The translations under genes and the position numbers were made by a program. Below are positions 41,175-50,970 of a stretch of 64,000 bases of DNA, in pieces. This DNA is from Mycolicibacter nonchromogenicus (GTDB taxonomy: Bacteria; Actinomycetota; Actinomycetes; Mycobacteriales; Mycobacteriaceae), in assembly GCF_002101775.1 (NCBI RefSeq), contig NZ_LQPI01000060.1, forward strand, positions 1 to 64,000. The letters are read 5' to 3'. Within the stretch, counting starts at the first letter, position 1, and each line of letters begins with the position of its first letter. The notes beneath the pieces were generated by a model, which was given only the letters and a program-made list of their open reading frames with translations, was not told the DNA's origin and did no database searches.

Positions 41175-41564
41175 TCACAGCCCCAGGGGGGAATCCGCGG
41201 AGAACCTTTCGAGCTCCTTGAGGTGCAGTTCGGTCAGCGATTGCAGGCACTGCGCCGCCGTTTCGGTGAGCTGCAGCCTGATCACCCGCTGGTCGCCGGC
41301 GTCGCGGACCCGGGTGACCAAGCCTGCGGCTTCGGCCCGCTGGATCAGCTCTCCGGCGCTGTGGTGGCGCAGCAGCAGATAATCCGCGATGTCGCCGACT
41401 GTCGGGCCGCGCGAGTCGCTGTGGCCGCGGATCGCCAGCAGCAACTGGTGTTGCGCAGGGGTGAGTCCGGCTGCTTGCGCCTGATCGGCGCTCCACCGTT
41501 CAAAGCGCCGCAGCCGCGTGCGGAACGCGAGCAGCCGGGCATAGACCTCGTCAGGCAGTGACAC
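41175..41564 (-). CDS. MarR-family transcriptional regulator
   Basis: This 129-aa protein has the MarR winged helix (LTPAQHQLLLAIRGH, VGDIADYLLLRHHSAGELIQRAEAAGLV, residues ~34-85) and the wing RVRDAGDQRVIRLQLT. GTG 41564 follows TAAAGT by 7 nt, so it is leaderless. It lies between the nar operon and typA; in M. tuberculosis I recall narI and typA as neighbours, so this gene is an addition here. Target and ligand are unknown. Confidence 0.88.
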   Translation of the reverse strand: MSLPDEVYARLLAFRTRLRRFERWSADQAQAAGLTPAQHQLLLAIRGHSDSRGPTVGDIADYLLLRHHSAGELIQRAEAAGLVTRVRDAGDQRVIRLQLTETAAQCLQSLTELHLKELERFSADSPLGL

Positions 41565-41631
41565 ATAGGTAACTTTATGCTGCCGCCCGACGTCGCGCGC
41601 AGCCCAGCTCAGCTGTGCCGTGATCGAGATC

Positions 41632-42006
41632 TCAGCCGCCGGCCCCTTCGATGGCCGATTCCTCCAGCCCCTTAGTGGCGGATTGCACCAGCTGATCGGG
41701 GCAGTACACCTGAGCGGCGATTCCCACGAACTGGGAACCGTGCTCGGTCGTCAGGCCGGGGTTGTTGGCCTTGAGACCCTCAAGCACTTTCGGGCTGGGC
41801 TTGCCGTCGGCGATGAGCCCGCACACCACTTTTGCCGCGTTGATGGCCTGATCGGGGCTTTTGTAGGTGATACCGGCCGCCTGCAGCGACACCAGGAAAG
41901 TGTTGTCGGTGTCGGTGAGCTCGGCGGGTGCAGGGGGTTCGGCATGAGCCGGCACCGCGAGGCAGACACAGCCAAGCGCGCCGAACAGCGCTGCGCGGAT
42001 CTTCAC
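41632..42006 (-). CDS. Secreted DUF732 protein coupled to narI
   Basis: This 124-aa protein has a signal peptide (residues 1-21, ending AHA-E) and one DUF732 domain (FLVSLQAAGITYKSPDQAI, VCGLIADG, CPDQL) with a conserved Cys pair. GTG 42006 overlaps the narI TGA by 4 nt (GTGA) and has AAAGGAGGGG upstream. It is therefore the last gene of the nar operon. The function of DUF732 is unknown. Confidence 0.85.
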   Translation of the reverse strand: MKIRAALFGALGCVCLAVPAHAEPPAPAELTDTDNTFLVSLQAAGITYKSPDQAINAAKVVCGLIADGKPSPKVLEGLKANNPGLTTEHGSQFVGIAAQVYCPDQLVQSATKGLEESAIEGAGG

Positions 42007-42746
42007 CAGCCCCTCCTTTGCGGTCGTGAGCCCATCGGTTGATTCCTCCTTGCGACGTCGCGGCTGCGGTAGACGATGTACGGCCGAAACAGATATCCGA
42101 TCGGCGCACTGAATGCGTGTACCAGACGAGTGAAAGGCCACAGCGCAAACAATGTCAACGCAATCACGACGTGAATTTGGTAATAGAGCGGCGCCTGCAG
42201 CATCAGATCTCCGCGTGGATCGAGCGTGAAGATCGACCGGAACCACACCGAGACCGTCTGCCGGTAGTCGTGCGCCTCGCCGTACGCGGTGGTGCCCATC
42301 AGGGTGCAGCTCATTCCGGCTACCAGCGCACACACCAGCACCGCGTACATCAGCTTGTCGTTGACACTGGTGGCCTTGAACACCGAGCGCTCGGTGCGGC
42401 GCCGGTAGATCAGCAGCCCGACCCCGACCAGCGTGGCGATGCCGGCGGGCAGGCCCAGGATCAGCGCCTGCAGGTGATAGAGCCGATCGCTCAAGCCCAG
42501 CGCTTCGGTCCAGGACTCCGGGACGAAGAGCCCGATGATGTGCCCGGCGATCACCACGAAGCTGCCGAAGTGGAACATCGGGCTGCCGATCCGCAGCAGC
42601 TTGGACTCGTACAGCTGCGACGAGCGGGTGGTCCACCCGAACTTGTCGTACTTGTATCGCCACCAGGTGGCGACACCCGCCACGGCCATCACGAAGTACG
42701 GCACGATGTCCCACCACAGCTCCCCGGCGCTGACCGCGTCGCTCAT
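42003..42746 (-). CDS. narI: Nitrate reductase gamma subunit (cytochrome b)
   Basis: This 247-aa protein has five membrane helices. Candidate haem-b ligands lie in MFHFGSFVVIAGHIIG and in YQIHVVIALTLFALWPFTRLVH. It passes electrons from quinol to NarH. It overlaps narJ by 4 nt. Confidence 0.96.
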   Translation of the reverse strand: MSDAVSAGELWWDIVPYFVMAVAGVATWWRYKYDKFGWTTRSSQLYESKLLRIGSPMFHFGSFVVIAGHIIGLFVPESWTEALGLSDRLYHLQALILGLPAGIATLVGVGLLIYRRRTERSVFKATSVNDKLMYAVLVCALVAGMSCTLMGTTAYGEAHDYRQTVSVWFRSIFTLDPRGDLMLQAPLYYQIHVVIALTLFALWPFTRLVHAFSAPIGYLFRPYIVYRSRDVARRNQPMGSRPQRRGW

Positions 42747-43411
42747 CGGGTCGGCACCTTCGGCATCCCGAGCGATACGGCCGCCGTGAAGGGCTGCAGC
42801 CCAACAGCTTCTGCCGGCGGCCCGGACGCCATCAGCTGACTCACGTCCTGCACCTCCTGATCGGTAGCCGCCGGCAGCGTCCGGCAGACTGCGCCCACAG
42901 CGAAGGCGTACGGCGACCCCGCTTGGTTCAATGCACGGTGCAGCACGTCGATCGGCGCGCGGTGCGCCAGCAGCAGCCGACGGCCGGCCTGCGGATCCAC
43001 CGTCGCGGCGAACTCCAGCACCACCGGCAGGTGATCTGGAGCCTCCCCCGCGGGCGGCTCGGCGCCGGCCTCGCGGTAGGCGGTGGCGAAAGCCAGCATC
43101 TGCATCCCGCGGTTGCGGGTGTCACCGCCGGTCCAGTAGGTCAGAAACATCGTGGAGCGGCGCCGCATGTCGAAGGTCTCGACGTAGTCGACTGCGGCGG
43201 TCATCGGGTCTGCTGCGCGCAGCGCAGCCACCGTGCGCCGCAACAGGTTCGCCGCCGACTCCTCGGCGTGAGCGAGCAACGCCTCGACGGTGTCGAGCCG
43301 CTGGGGCAGCTGCTCGTCCGGGTAGGACAGCAGCAGCGAGGCCGCCTGCCACACCGCCCGGTCGGCAGGACCGCCGGGTGGGCGTCGCAGGGAGTGAATG
43401 AATCGCTTCAC
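42743..43411 (-). CDS. narJ: Nitrate reductase assembly chaperone
   Basis: This 222-aa helical TorD/NarJ-family protein inserts the molybdenum cofactor into NarG. Family features: ASLLLSYPDEQL near residue 25, YVETFDMRRRSTMFLTYWTGGDTRNRG split around 97-123, and DHLPVVLEFA. It overlaps narH and narI by 4 nt on each side. Slightly longer at the N-terminus than the M. tuberculosis protein. Confidence 0.94.
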   Translation of the reverse strand: MKRFIHSLRRPPGGPADRAVWQAASLLLSYPDEQLPQRLDTVEALLAHAEESAANLLRRTVAALRAADPMTAAVDYVETFDMRRRSTMFLTYWTGGDTRNRGMQMLAFATAYREAGAEPPAGEAPDHLPVVLEFAATVDPQAGRRLLLAHRAPIDVLHRALNQAGSPYAFAVGAVCRTLPAATDQEVQDVSQLMASGPPAEAVGLQPFTAAVSLGMPKVPTR

Positions 43412-45015
43412 TGGTGCTCCGGGAACATCTCCGGCACGGCCCGCTCTCCCCCGCCCCAGTTGAGCAGGTTGGTCCGGCCCCGTGGCCGCTGCGCAGGCCC
43501 GTTCTCGACCAGATGGAACGAGGACTTCGCGACGTCATCGGCGCTGACGAAGGGATCCTCGCCGTACCCCTGAGGACCGCCGGTGATCGAGCAACCCAGG
43601 TGTTCGAGGTCATGGGCCTGTTGGCTGTAGGCGGTGGGAATCACGTAACGCTCTTCGTATTTCGCGATCGCGAGGAGGCGGTACATGTTGTACATCTCTT
43701 CCTCGGTCATGCCGACCGAGGCTGGTATGTGCGGTTGGGTCTCGCGGCCCAGGCTGATGTCACGCATGTAGGAGCGCATCGCGGCAAGCCGTCGCAGCAC
43801 GCCCTCGACTACGCCTGTGTCACCCGCGGTGAACAGTTCTGCGAGGTAGGCCATCGGGATTCGCAGTGCTGAAAGCGCCCCGAAGAGGTTGCCCAGGTCT
43901 TCGCCGTCGTGCCCGTCGCGGCTGACGGCATCGACGACGGGAGACAGCGGCGGGATGTACCAGACCATCGGCATGGTCCGGTATTCCGGGTGCAGAGGCA
44001 ACGCCACCTGAAAGGTGTTGATCAGCGCGTAGATCGGCGATCGTTGCGCGGCCTGGATCCAGGCGTCGGAGATGCCCCCGGCCCGCGCGCCCGCGATCAC
44101 CTGCGGGTCGGTCGGGTCTAGGAACACTGCGCGTTGTGCCTCATACAGGTCGGTGTCGTCGGCGACCGAGGCCGCTTCGAGCACCTTGTCTGCGTCGTAC
44201 AGCACCAGTCCGATGTAGCGCAGCCGGCCCACGCAGGTCTCCGAGCACACCGTCGGCAGGCCGACTTCGATACGCGGATAACAGAAATGGCACTTCTCGG
44301 CCTTGCCGGTCTTGTGGTTGAAGTACACCTTCTTGTAAGGACATCCCGAAACGCACAGCCGCCAGCCACGACAGCGGTCCTGGTCGACCAGCACGATGCC
44401 GTCTTCCTCGCGCTTGTAGATGGCCCCGGTCGGGCACGACGCCACGCATGACGGATTCAGGCAGTGCTCACAGATCCGCGGTAGGTAGAACATGAAGGTC
44501 TCTTCGAACTCGCTTTTGACCTGGTCACTGACCTTCGCCAGGATCGGGTCATTGGCCAGCGTCTCGGGCGCCCCAGCGAGATTGTCGTCCCAGTTGGGTC
44601 CCCACTGGATCTTCATCGGTTCGCCGGTGATCGAACTCTTGGGCGCCGCAACCGGAATGGTGTCGCCCAGCGGAGCGGCTGTCAGGTTCTCGTAGTCGTA
44701 GGTCCACGGCTCGTAGTAGTCCTTCAACCCCGGCAGGTTGGGGTTGGCGAAGATGTTCAGCAGCTTGTGGTAGCGGCCGCCGGCCAGCAGACGCAGCCGG
44801 CCCTTCTTGTCGAGCGTCCAACCGCCCTTCCAGTGGCTCTGGTCTTCGTAGGTCCGCGGATAGCCACCGCCGGGGCGGGTTTCGACATTGTTGAACCAGA
44901 CGTATTCGGTTCCCTCGCGGTTGGTCCAGGCCTGTTTGCAGGTCACCGAACAGGTATGGCAGCCAATACATTTGTCCAGGTTCATCACCATGGCCATCTG
45001 CGCCATTACTTTCAT
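43408..45015 (-). CDS. narH: Nitrate reductase beta subunit (Fe-S)
   Basis: This 535-aa electron-transfer subunit carries four ferredoxin-type clusters. It has CIGCHTCSVTCKQAW (residues ~16-30), then CEHCLNPSCVASCPTGAI, CRGWRLCVSGCPYKK (a Trp in place of the second Cys, the 3Fe-4S variant), and CHFCYPRIEVGLPTVCSETC. It links NarI to NarG. It starts 4 nt after the narG stop. Confidence 0.96.
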   Translation of the reverse strand: MKVMAQMAMVMNLDKCIGCHTCSVTCKQAWTNREGTEYVWFNNVETRPGGGYPRTYEDQSHWKGGWTLDKKGRLRLLAGGRYHKLLNIFANPNLPGLKDYYEPWTYDYENLTAAPLGDTIPVAAPKSSITGEPMKIQWGPNWDDNLAGAPETLANDPILAKVSDQVKSEFEETFMFYLPRICEHCLNPSCVASCPTGAIYKREEDGIVLVDQDRCRGWRLCVSGCPYKKVYFNHKTGKAEKCHFCYPRIEVGLPTVCSETCVGRLRYIGLVLYDADKVLEAASVADDTDLYEAQRAVFLDPTDPQVIAGARAGGISDAWIQAAQRSPIYALINTFQVALPLHPEYRTMPMVWYIPPLSPVVDAVSRDGHDGEDLGNLFGALSALRIPMAYLAELFTAGDTGVVEGVLRRLAAMRSYMRDISLGRETQPHIPASVGMTEEEMYNMYRLLAIAKYEERYVIPTAYSQQAHDLEHLGCSITGGPQGYGEDPFVSADDVAKSSFHLVENGPAQRPRGRTNLLNWGGGERAVPEMFPEHQ

Positions 45016-45019
45016 CGCC

Positions 45020-48000
45020 CTAATACCTCACGTCCTGGCTGCTGCGGCGCCGCACCACCGTGACCTCATCGCGCTGATTGCCGGTCGGTCCCAGGTAGTT
45101 GAACGCGAACGCATGCTGGCCGTAGCCGCCGGCCAAGTGGCTTGGCTTGACCCGGATGCGGGTCAACGAGTTGTGGGTGCCGCCGCGCTTGTTGTTGGTC
45201 TCGGCGCGCGGGGTGTCAACGGTGCGTTCCTGGACGTGGTAGACGAAGACGACGCCGTCCGGCATCCGCTGGCTGACGATGGCGCGTCCGACGAACACGC
45301 CGTTGACGTTGACCGCTTCGATCCAATCGTTGTCCTTGACACCGATTTTCGCGGCGTCGCCTGGACTCATCCACATGGTGGGACCGCCCCGCGACAGCGA
45401 CAGCATGTAGAGGTTGTCCTGGTAGGTGGAGTGAAACGACCACTTCGAGTGCGGGGTCAGATACCGCACGGTGATCCCGATCCCGTCGCCGGTCTCGCCG
45501 AGTTCGGGGGCATCGAACAGCCGAGCCATGTCCAGCGGCGGGCGGTAGACGGGCAGATGTTCGCCGAGCTCTTCGATCCAGTCGTGGGCGGCGTAGAAGT
45601 GCATCCGGCCGGTCAAGGTGTGGAACGGCTTGAGGCATTCGATGTTGATCGTGAACGGGGCGTAGCGCCGTCCGCCGGTTTCGCTGCCGGACCACTCCGG
45701 GCTGGTCACCACCGGCACCGGACGAGCCTGGGTGTCGGCGTAGGTGATCCGCTTCTCCTCGCTGCCCTCCGACAGGTGCGCCAGTCGCCGGCCGGTGCGT
45801 TTCTCCAGTTCCCGGAAACCCTCCGTCGCGATCCGGCCGTTGGTGGTACCCGACAGCGCCAGCACGGTGTCGGCCATCCGGGTCGCGGTGGTCAGCGCGG
45901 GACGCCCGGCGCCGGCGCCGGATTTCATCACCCCGAACTTGGCGGCCAACTCCTCGACCTCTTCATGCGGAAACACGGTGTAGCCCTTGGTCGTCATCCC
46001 CAAGGTGTCCACCAGCGGGCCCAGTGACTGCCACTGGTCGGCGATGGCGGTGTAGTCACGTTGCACCACAGTCACTTTGGGCATGGTCTGGCCGGGAATC
46101 GGAGTCTCGCCGTTCCGCAGCCAGTCCCGCTCGATGCCGTCGGGGTAGGCCATCGCGTCCGCGGTGTCGTGCTGCATCGCGGTCAGCACGACGTCGTTGC
46201 GCACGCCGAGGTGCTTCACCGCCAGCGCACTGAACGTCCGGGCGATCGTGCCGAAGGCGTCAAAGTCGCTGCGCGTCTCCCAGGGCGGGTCGATCGCCGC
46301 GCTGAAGGAGTGCACGTAGGGGTGCATGTCGGTCGAGGACAGATCGGCCTTCTCGTACCAGGTGGCCGCCGGGAGCACGACGTCGGACATCAGCGTGGTC
46401 GAGGTCATCCGGAAGTCGATCGACATGAGCAGATCGAGCTTGCCTTCGGGGATGTCACGGTCCCAGCGCACATCGGCCGGCTTCACCCCGCCGGCGGGTG
46501 GGGCGCCCATCACGCTGGCGTCGGTGCCCAGCAGGTGCTTGAGGAAGTACTCCCCGCCCTTGCCCGAGGCGCCGATGAGGTTGGCCCGCCACACCGTCAG
46601 CACGCGCGGCCAGTTCACCGGGTTGTCCGGGTCGGTGACCGAGAGCTTCAGGTCGCCGGCGGCGAGTTGCTCGGCGACGTACTCCCCCGCTTCCCGGCCG
46701 GCGGTGTCGGCGTCATCGGCCACATCCAGGCTGGACCGATCGAACTGCGGGTAAAACGGGCTCCAGCCCATCGCGGTGGCCGAGGCCAGAATGTCCATGG
46801 TGTGCCGGCCGTCGAATCGGCCGCGCCCCAGCGGAGTGGTCAGCTTCTCCGCGCCGTAGGCGTCATAGCGCCACTGGTCGGTATGGGCGTACCAGTAGGA
46901 GGTGCCCGGCACCTGGCGTGGCGGGCGCGACCAGTCGCTGCCCGCGGCCATCGTCTGCCATCCGGTCAGCGGGCGCACCTTCTCCTGGCCGACGTAGTGC
47001 GCCCAGCCGCCGCCGTTGCGTCCCATCGAGCCGGTGAGCATCAGCAGCGCCAGCACCGCCCGATAGGTGGCGTCGCCGTGGAACCACTGACAGATACCAC
47101 TGCCCATGATGATCATCGACCGGCCGCCGGATTCTTCTGCGTTGCGAGCGAATTCGCGCGCAATCCGGATGGCCTGCGAGGCCGAGACCCCGGTGATCGG
47201 CTCCTGCCACGCCGGGGTGTTGACGACGGTGTCGTCGTCGTAGCCGGTCGGCCAATCGCCGGGCAGCCAGGGCCGGCGAACCGAGTAGTTGGCCAGCATC
47301 AGGTCGAACACCGTGCAGACCAGATGCTCGCCGACTCGGCGCACCGGCACCCCGCGCTGCACGACGGTGCCGTGGCCGGTCACGGTGTCGAAGCCGGGCA
47401 GCGATACCAGCGCGGCGGGCTGATCGCCGTTGAGGAATTTCGGATCCCGGACGGTCAGCGCCGGGCGCAGGTCGCCCAGGTCCAGGTTCCACTTGCCCAT
47501 GCCGTCGTCGCCCCAGCGGAAGCCCAGCGAGCCGTGTGGCACCACAACACTGTCGGTGGCCTCGTCGAGCAGGGCCGGCTTGAACGCGGCGTTCTCGACC
47601 TGCTGACCCAGGTCGGCGGCGGTCAGGTTCTTTCCGGGGACCAGCCTGCCGTCACGTTCCTCCAGCTTGATCAGGAACGGCAGGTCGGTGTAGCGGCGCA
47701 CGTAGTCGGTGAAGAACGGCACCTCCTGCTTGACGTAGCACTCGGTGAGGATGACGTGGCCCATCGCCATCGCCAGGGCGCCGTCGGTGCCGGCCGCGCA
47801 CGGCATCCACTCGTCGGCGAACTTGGTGTTGTCGGCGTAGTCGGGGCTGACGGTGACCACCTTGGTGCCGCGGTAGCGGACCTCGGCCATCCAGTGCGCG
47901 TCGGGCGTGCGGGTGATCGGCACATTGGATCCCCACATCATCAGGTAGGCGGCATCCCACCAGTCGCCGGATTCCGGGACGTCGGTCTGATCGCCGAACA

Positions 48001-48733
48001 CCTGGGGTGAGGCCACCGGCAGGTCGGCGTACCAGTCGTAGAAGGAGGTCATCACCCCGCCGAGCATCTGGATGAAGCGGGAACCGGCGGCGAACGAGAC
48101 CATCGACATCGCCGGGATCGGGGAGAACCCCGCGACGCGGTCGGGGCCGTAGGTCTTGATGGTGTGCACGTGGGCGGCGGCGATCATCTCGGTGGCTTCG
48201 GCCCAGGTCACCCGGACCAACCCGCCCATGCCGCGGGCCTGTTGATACCGCCGGCGCCGCTCGGGATCGGCTTGGATGTCCGCCCAGGCCAGCACCGGGT
48301 CGCCCAGGCGCGCCTTGGCCTCCCGGAACATCTCGACCAGCACGCCGCGCGCGTAGGGGTATCGCACGCGGGTCGGCGAGTAGGAGTACCAGGAGAACGA
48401 GGCGCCGCGCGGGCAGCCGCGGGGCTCGTATTCGGGCCGGTCTGGCCCCACCGAGGGATAGTCGGTGGCTTGGTTCTCCCAGGTGATGATGCCGTCCTTG
48501 ACGAAGATCTTCCAGGAGCACGACCCGGTGCAGTTGACCCCGTGGGTGGATCGCACCACCTTGTCGTGACTCCAGCGGTCGCGGTAGAAGACGTCGGCAT
48601 CACGCCCGCCCCTGCGGGTGACGGTGCGCAGGTCTGCCGACACCTGACCGGCGGTGAAGAACCGGCCGCTGCGTTCCAGCAGTTCCTCGAGAGGTCCACC
48701 GATGCCGGCGGTGGGCCGTGCTGCCCGTGTCAT
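45020..48733 (-). CDS. narG: Respiratory nitrate reductase alpha subunit
   Basis: This 1237-aa molybdo-bis-MGD catalytic subunit reduces nitrate to nitrite. The N-terminal 4Fe-4S site with a His ligand (HGVNCTGSCSWKIFV near 56-70) and the Mo-ligand Asp region (SFYDWYADLP) are present, plus the C-terminal molybdopterin-binding domain (WMSPGDAAKIGVKDNDWIE). It matches M. tuberculosis NarG end to end. ATG 48733 has AAGGAG 9 nt upstream. No twin-arginine signal is visible, so the active site should face the cytoplasm. Upstream 48734-48882 contains AT-rich GATATATC (48833-48840) but no clear operator. Confidence 0.97.
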   Translation of the reverse strand: MTRAARPTAGIGGPLEELLERSGRFFTAGQVSADLRTVTRRGGRDADVFYRDRWSHDKVVRSTHGVNCTGSCSWKIFVKDGIITWENQATDYPSVGPDRPEYEPRGCPRGASFSWYSYSPTRVRYPYARGVLVEMFREAKARLGDPVLAWADIQADPERRRRYQQARGMGGLVRVTWAEATEMIAAAHVHTIKTYGPDRVAGFSPIPAMSMVSFAAGSRFIQMLGGVMTSFYDWYADLPVASPQVFGDQTDVPESGDWWDAAYLMMWGSNVPITRTPDAHWMAEVRYRGTKVVTVSPDYADNTKFADEWMPCAAGTDGALAMAMGHVILTECYVKQEVPFFTDYVRRYTDLPFLIKLEERDGRLVPGKNLTAADLGQQVENAAFKPALLDEATDSVVVPHGSLGFRWGDDGMGKWNLDLGDLRPALTVRDPKFLNGDQPAALVSLPGFDTVTGHGTVVQRGVPVRRVGEHLVCTVFDLMLANYSVRRPWLPGDWPTGYDDDTVVNTPAWQEPITGVSASQAIRIAREFARNAEESGGRSMIIMGSGICQWFHGDATYRAVLALLMLTGSMGRNGGGWAHYVGQEKVRPLTGWQTMAAGSDWSRPPRQVPGTSYWYAHTDQWRYDAYGAEKLTTPLGRGRFDGRHTMDILASATAMGWSPFYPQFDRSSLDVADDADTAGREAGEYVAEQLAAGDLKLSVTDPDNPVNWPRVLTVWRANLIGASGKGGEYFLKHLLGTDASVMGAPPAGGVKPADVRWDRDIPEGKLDLLMSIDFRMTSTTLMSDVVLPAATWYEKADLSSTDMHPYVHSFSAAIDPPWETRSDFDAFGTIARTFSALAVKHLGVRNDVVLTAMQHDTADAMAYPDGIERDWLRNGETPIPGQTMPKVTVVQRDYTAIADQWQSLGPLVDTLGMTTKGYTVFPHEEVEELAAKFGVMKSGAGAGRPALTTATRMADTVLALSGTTNGRIATEGFRELEKRTGRRLAHLSEGSEEKRITYADTQARPVPVVTSPEWSGSETGGRRYAPFTINIECLKPFHTLTGRMHFYAAHDWIEELGEHLPVYRPPLDMARLFDAPELGETGDGIGITVRYLTPHSKWSFHSTYQDNLYMLSLSRGGPTMWMSPGDAAKIGVKDNDWIEAVNVNGVFVGRAIVSQRMPDGVVFVYHVQERTVDTPRAETNNKRGGTHNSLTRIRVKPSHLAGGYGQHAFAFNYLGPTGNQRDEVTVVRRRSSQDVRY

Positions 48734-48882
48734 CTCCCGAGTCTCCTTCGCGTAGCCGCGCTCCGACGGATTTTCGTGCAGACCGGAGCCGCCGCCGCAC
48801 ACCATTTCAGGCCCGAAATACCAGCGTAGCGGGATATATCGTTAAACGAGCCAATCGGACAGCGAGATTTAACACACCCTTT

Positions 48883-49290
48883 TCAGCCGAGTGCCCGAGC
48901 CAGGTCCGGCAACCAGGCACGATCCGCAGGCACCCAGTCAACGTCGTCCAGTTGCACAGCAGTCACCCAGCGAAGGGCCTGATGGTCATGGGCGCGGGGC
49001 TCGCCACTCGTCAGGCTGACCAGGTACGCACGCAGGGTCATCGCCGGATTCAGCACCACATCGACGCCCAGGCGCTCCCCCACCGCGATGGCGCCGGCAT
49101 CCAGACCTAACTCTTCGACGAGTTCTCGGACCAACGCGGCGGATTCGCTCTCACCGGGCATGACCTTGCCGCCGGGCAGTTCCCAAAGGCCGGCCAGCTC
49201 CGGCGGGCGGCGCCGCTGCGCGATCAACACCGCGCGCCCGGCCGCAGATGGCGCGAGGACGGCTCCGGCGACGACGATCTGGGGTGACAT
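48883..49290 (-). CDS. mutT2: Nudix hydrolase MutT2
   Basis: This 135-aa protein has a complete Nudix box, GGKVMPGESESAALVRELVEELGL split over residues 40-63 (GX5EX7REUXEEXGU). It resembles M. tuberculosis MutT2 (Rv1160), which hydrolyses dCTP, CTP and oxidised nucleotides. The ATG at 49290 follows TAGCGT by 8 nt. It is divergent from phhB with a 33-bp gap. Confidence 0.93.
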   Translation of the reverse strand: MSPQIVVAGAVLAPSAAGRAVLIAQRRRPPELAGLWELPGGKVMPGESESAALVRELVEELGLDAGAIAVGERLGVDVVLNPAMTLRAYLVSLTSGEPRAHDHQALRWVTAVQLDDVDWVPADRAWLPDLARALG

Positions 49291-49323
49291 GGCGTGTGAC
49301 GCTATACCGTCCTACCGTCGGGT
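49291..49323. promoter_or_regulatory. 33-bp divergent promoter of mutT2 and phhB
   Basis: TATAGCGT on the minus strand serves mutT2 and TACCGT on the plus strand ends about 5 nt before the phhB ATG. Both -10 elements overlap, so simultaneous use is unlikely. Confidence 0.5.
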
Positions 49324-49608
49324 ATGGCTTTGTTGACTGACGATGAGGTGAACACGGCGCTGGCCGGCCTCGACGGCTGGGAGCACGCCGACGGGGCGCT
49401 GCGGCGCTCGGTCAAGTTCGATTCATTTCTGGCCGGGATCGACGCGGTGCGCCGGGTCGCCGACAGCGCCGAAGCGGCCGATCACCACCCCGATATCGAT
49501 ATCCGCTGGAGAACCGTGACCTTCGTGCTGGTGACGCACTCCGAAGGCGGCATCACCGACAAGGATGTGGCGATGGCGGGCGAGATCAACCGGATTCTCG
49601 CGACGTGA
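49324..49608 (+). CDS. phhB: Pterin-4-alpha-carbinolamine dehydratase
   Basis: This 94-aa protein has the PCD fold signature ([20 protein letters not shown] and the active-site histidines in [13 protein letters not shown], residues ~55-68). The enzyme dehydrates 4a-hydroxytetrahydropterins; which pterin-dependent hydroxylase it would serve in mycobacteria is unclear. Its end overlaps the pimE stop by 23 nt. Confidence 0.93.
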   Translation: MALLTDDEVNTALAGLDGWEHADGALRRSVKFDSFLAGIDAVRRVADSAEAADHHPDIDIRWRTVTFVLVTHSEGGITDKDVAMAGEINRILAT

Positions 49609-50887
49609 CCGGTGTGGTCGCCATCCAGCCCAAGGTGATCAGCGCGCCGACGATGTAGACCAGGCCGGCCCATGCCAGATACCAGGGCCGGCCGTCCTGC
49701 CAGATCGTCGGCTGGAAGAAGCTCAACAGCCACGGCACCCCGATCAGGGTGAGTGCCAGCCACCCCCAGCCCAGGATGCGGGCCCCCGGGCGATCCGACC
49801 AGGGCCCGTAGAACAGCCAGATCATCAGCGGCAGCAGCCACACCCAGTGATGGGTCCACGAGATCGGCGACGCCAGCAGCCCGAACAGCTCGACCACCAG
49901 CAGCGACCCCAGCGGATCGAATCCTGCGGACGTACCGTTGAGCGCCCGCCACGCGAGCACGGCCAGCACCGCGGTGACACCGATCGCGATCAGCACCGGC
50001 GGGCTGTATCCGGCGTCGTGTCCGAGGATGCGGGAGATTCCGCCCCGCCAAGACTGGTTGAACGACGTTCCGATCGGACCTACCCGATGGGCGTCGCCGA
50101 GCAGCTCGGTGAAATAGCGGCGGGCCTGATCGCCGGTGACCCACACCGACACCGCGATGGTCCCGGCGAAGACGACGGCCGAGAACACTGCGGCGGCCCA
50201 GCGCCGGGCCCCCGCCAGATAGACGCCGGCGATCGCCGGGGTCAGCTTCAGACCGGTGGCCAGGCCGACCAACAGCCCTGACACCCACCACCTTTGGCTG
50301 TAGACCGCATAGAGCACCGCCAGCACCAGGATCACATTGATCTGGCCGTAGTCGAAGGTGCTGCGCAACGGCTCGGTCCAGATCCCGGCCGCCGTCCACA
50401 ACATCGCGGACCGGCGGTTCAGCGAGGCTCGACGAAGGAGAGGTGCCGCGCCGAGGAGTCGCTGGCACAGCCGCACCGCGCCATACACCGCGGCCATCGT
50501 GCCGATCTGCCACACGAGTGCGACTAGCCCGAACGGCAGGAAATGCAGCGGGTAGAACACCACCGCCGCAAATGGCGGATAGGTGAACGGCAGCGGGAAA
50601 TCGGGGGTCTGGTCTGCGTAGACGTAGTCATACAGCGCGCCGGGCTGAGCCAGCGCGGCGGCGCCGCTGATGTAGACGTGCAGGTCGACGAAGTTGGCGC
50701 CGTGCGGAGTGAGATAAGTCCAGGCGAGTCGCGCCGCGATGCTGATCGCCAGCAGCCATGGAGCCCACGCAGTCAGGCGATTCGTCAGCGAACGCGCGGG
50801 CGGGGTGGGGAGGGTGGTGTCTACCGCCACGACTTTAGCGAACGGCCGCCAGGTCACTGTCGCGGTTCGGGTCCGTAACGGTTCCAT
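49586..50887 (-). CDS. pimE: Polyprenol-phosphate-mannose-dependent alpha-1,2-mannosyltransferase PimE
   Basis: This 433-aa GT-C (GT87) enzyme has about 11-12 membrane helices and a catalytic Asp in the first extracellular loop ([12 protein letters not shown]68; equivalent to the Asp identified in M. smegmatis PimE). It adds the fifth mannose to AcPIM4 on the outer face of the membrane. LpqW, encoded at 37275-39167, acts in the same branch point. ATG 50887 is used; a GTG about 20 codons in is possible. Confidence 0.92.
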   Translation of the reverse strand: MEPLRTRTATVTWRPFAKVVAVDTTLPTPPARSLTNRLTAWAPWLLAISIAARLAWTYLTPHGANFVDLHVYISGAAALAQPGALYDYVYADQTPDFPLPFTYPPFAAVVFYPLHFLPFGLVALVWQIGTMAAVYGAVRLCQRLLGAAPLLRRASLNRRSAMLWTAAGIWTEPLRSTFDYGQINVILVLAVLYAVYSQRWWVSGLLVGLATGLKLTPAIAGVYLAGARRWAAAVFSAVVFAGTIAVSVWVTGDQARRYFTELLGDAHRVGPIGTSFNQSWRGGISRILGHDAGYSPPVLIAIGVTAVLAVLAWRALNGTSAGFDPLGSLLVVELFGLLASPISWTHHWVWLLPLMIWLFYGPWSDRPGARILGWGWLALTLIGVPWLLSFFQPTIWQDGRPWYLAWAGLVYIVGALITLGWMATTPVTSRESG

Positions 50888-50970
50888 AAATCACACACGT
50901 GTCACTTGAGCCTCACCAGTAACAGGCTAGCTTCGGATTTCGTAGAACACCGCCGACGATTGGGGAAGTC

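Noticed and set aside
45020..48733. Long antisense frames across narG and several other genes
   Set aside because: They mirror codon bias in high-GC genes; none has homology, a promoter or a ribosome site.
48790..48882. DosR-type box upstream of narG
   Set aside because: Only an AT-rich GATATATC and TTTC-N6-GAAA are visible; neither fits the DosR consensus well enough to claim.
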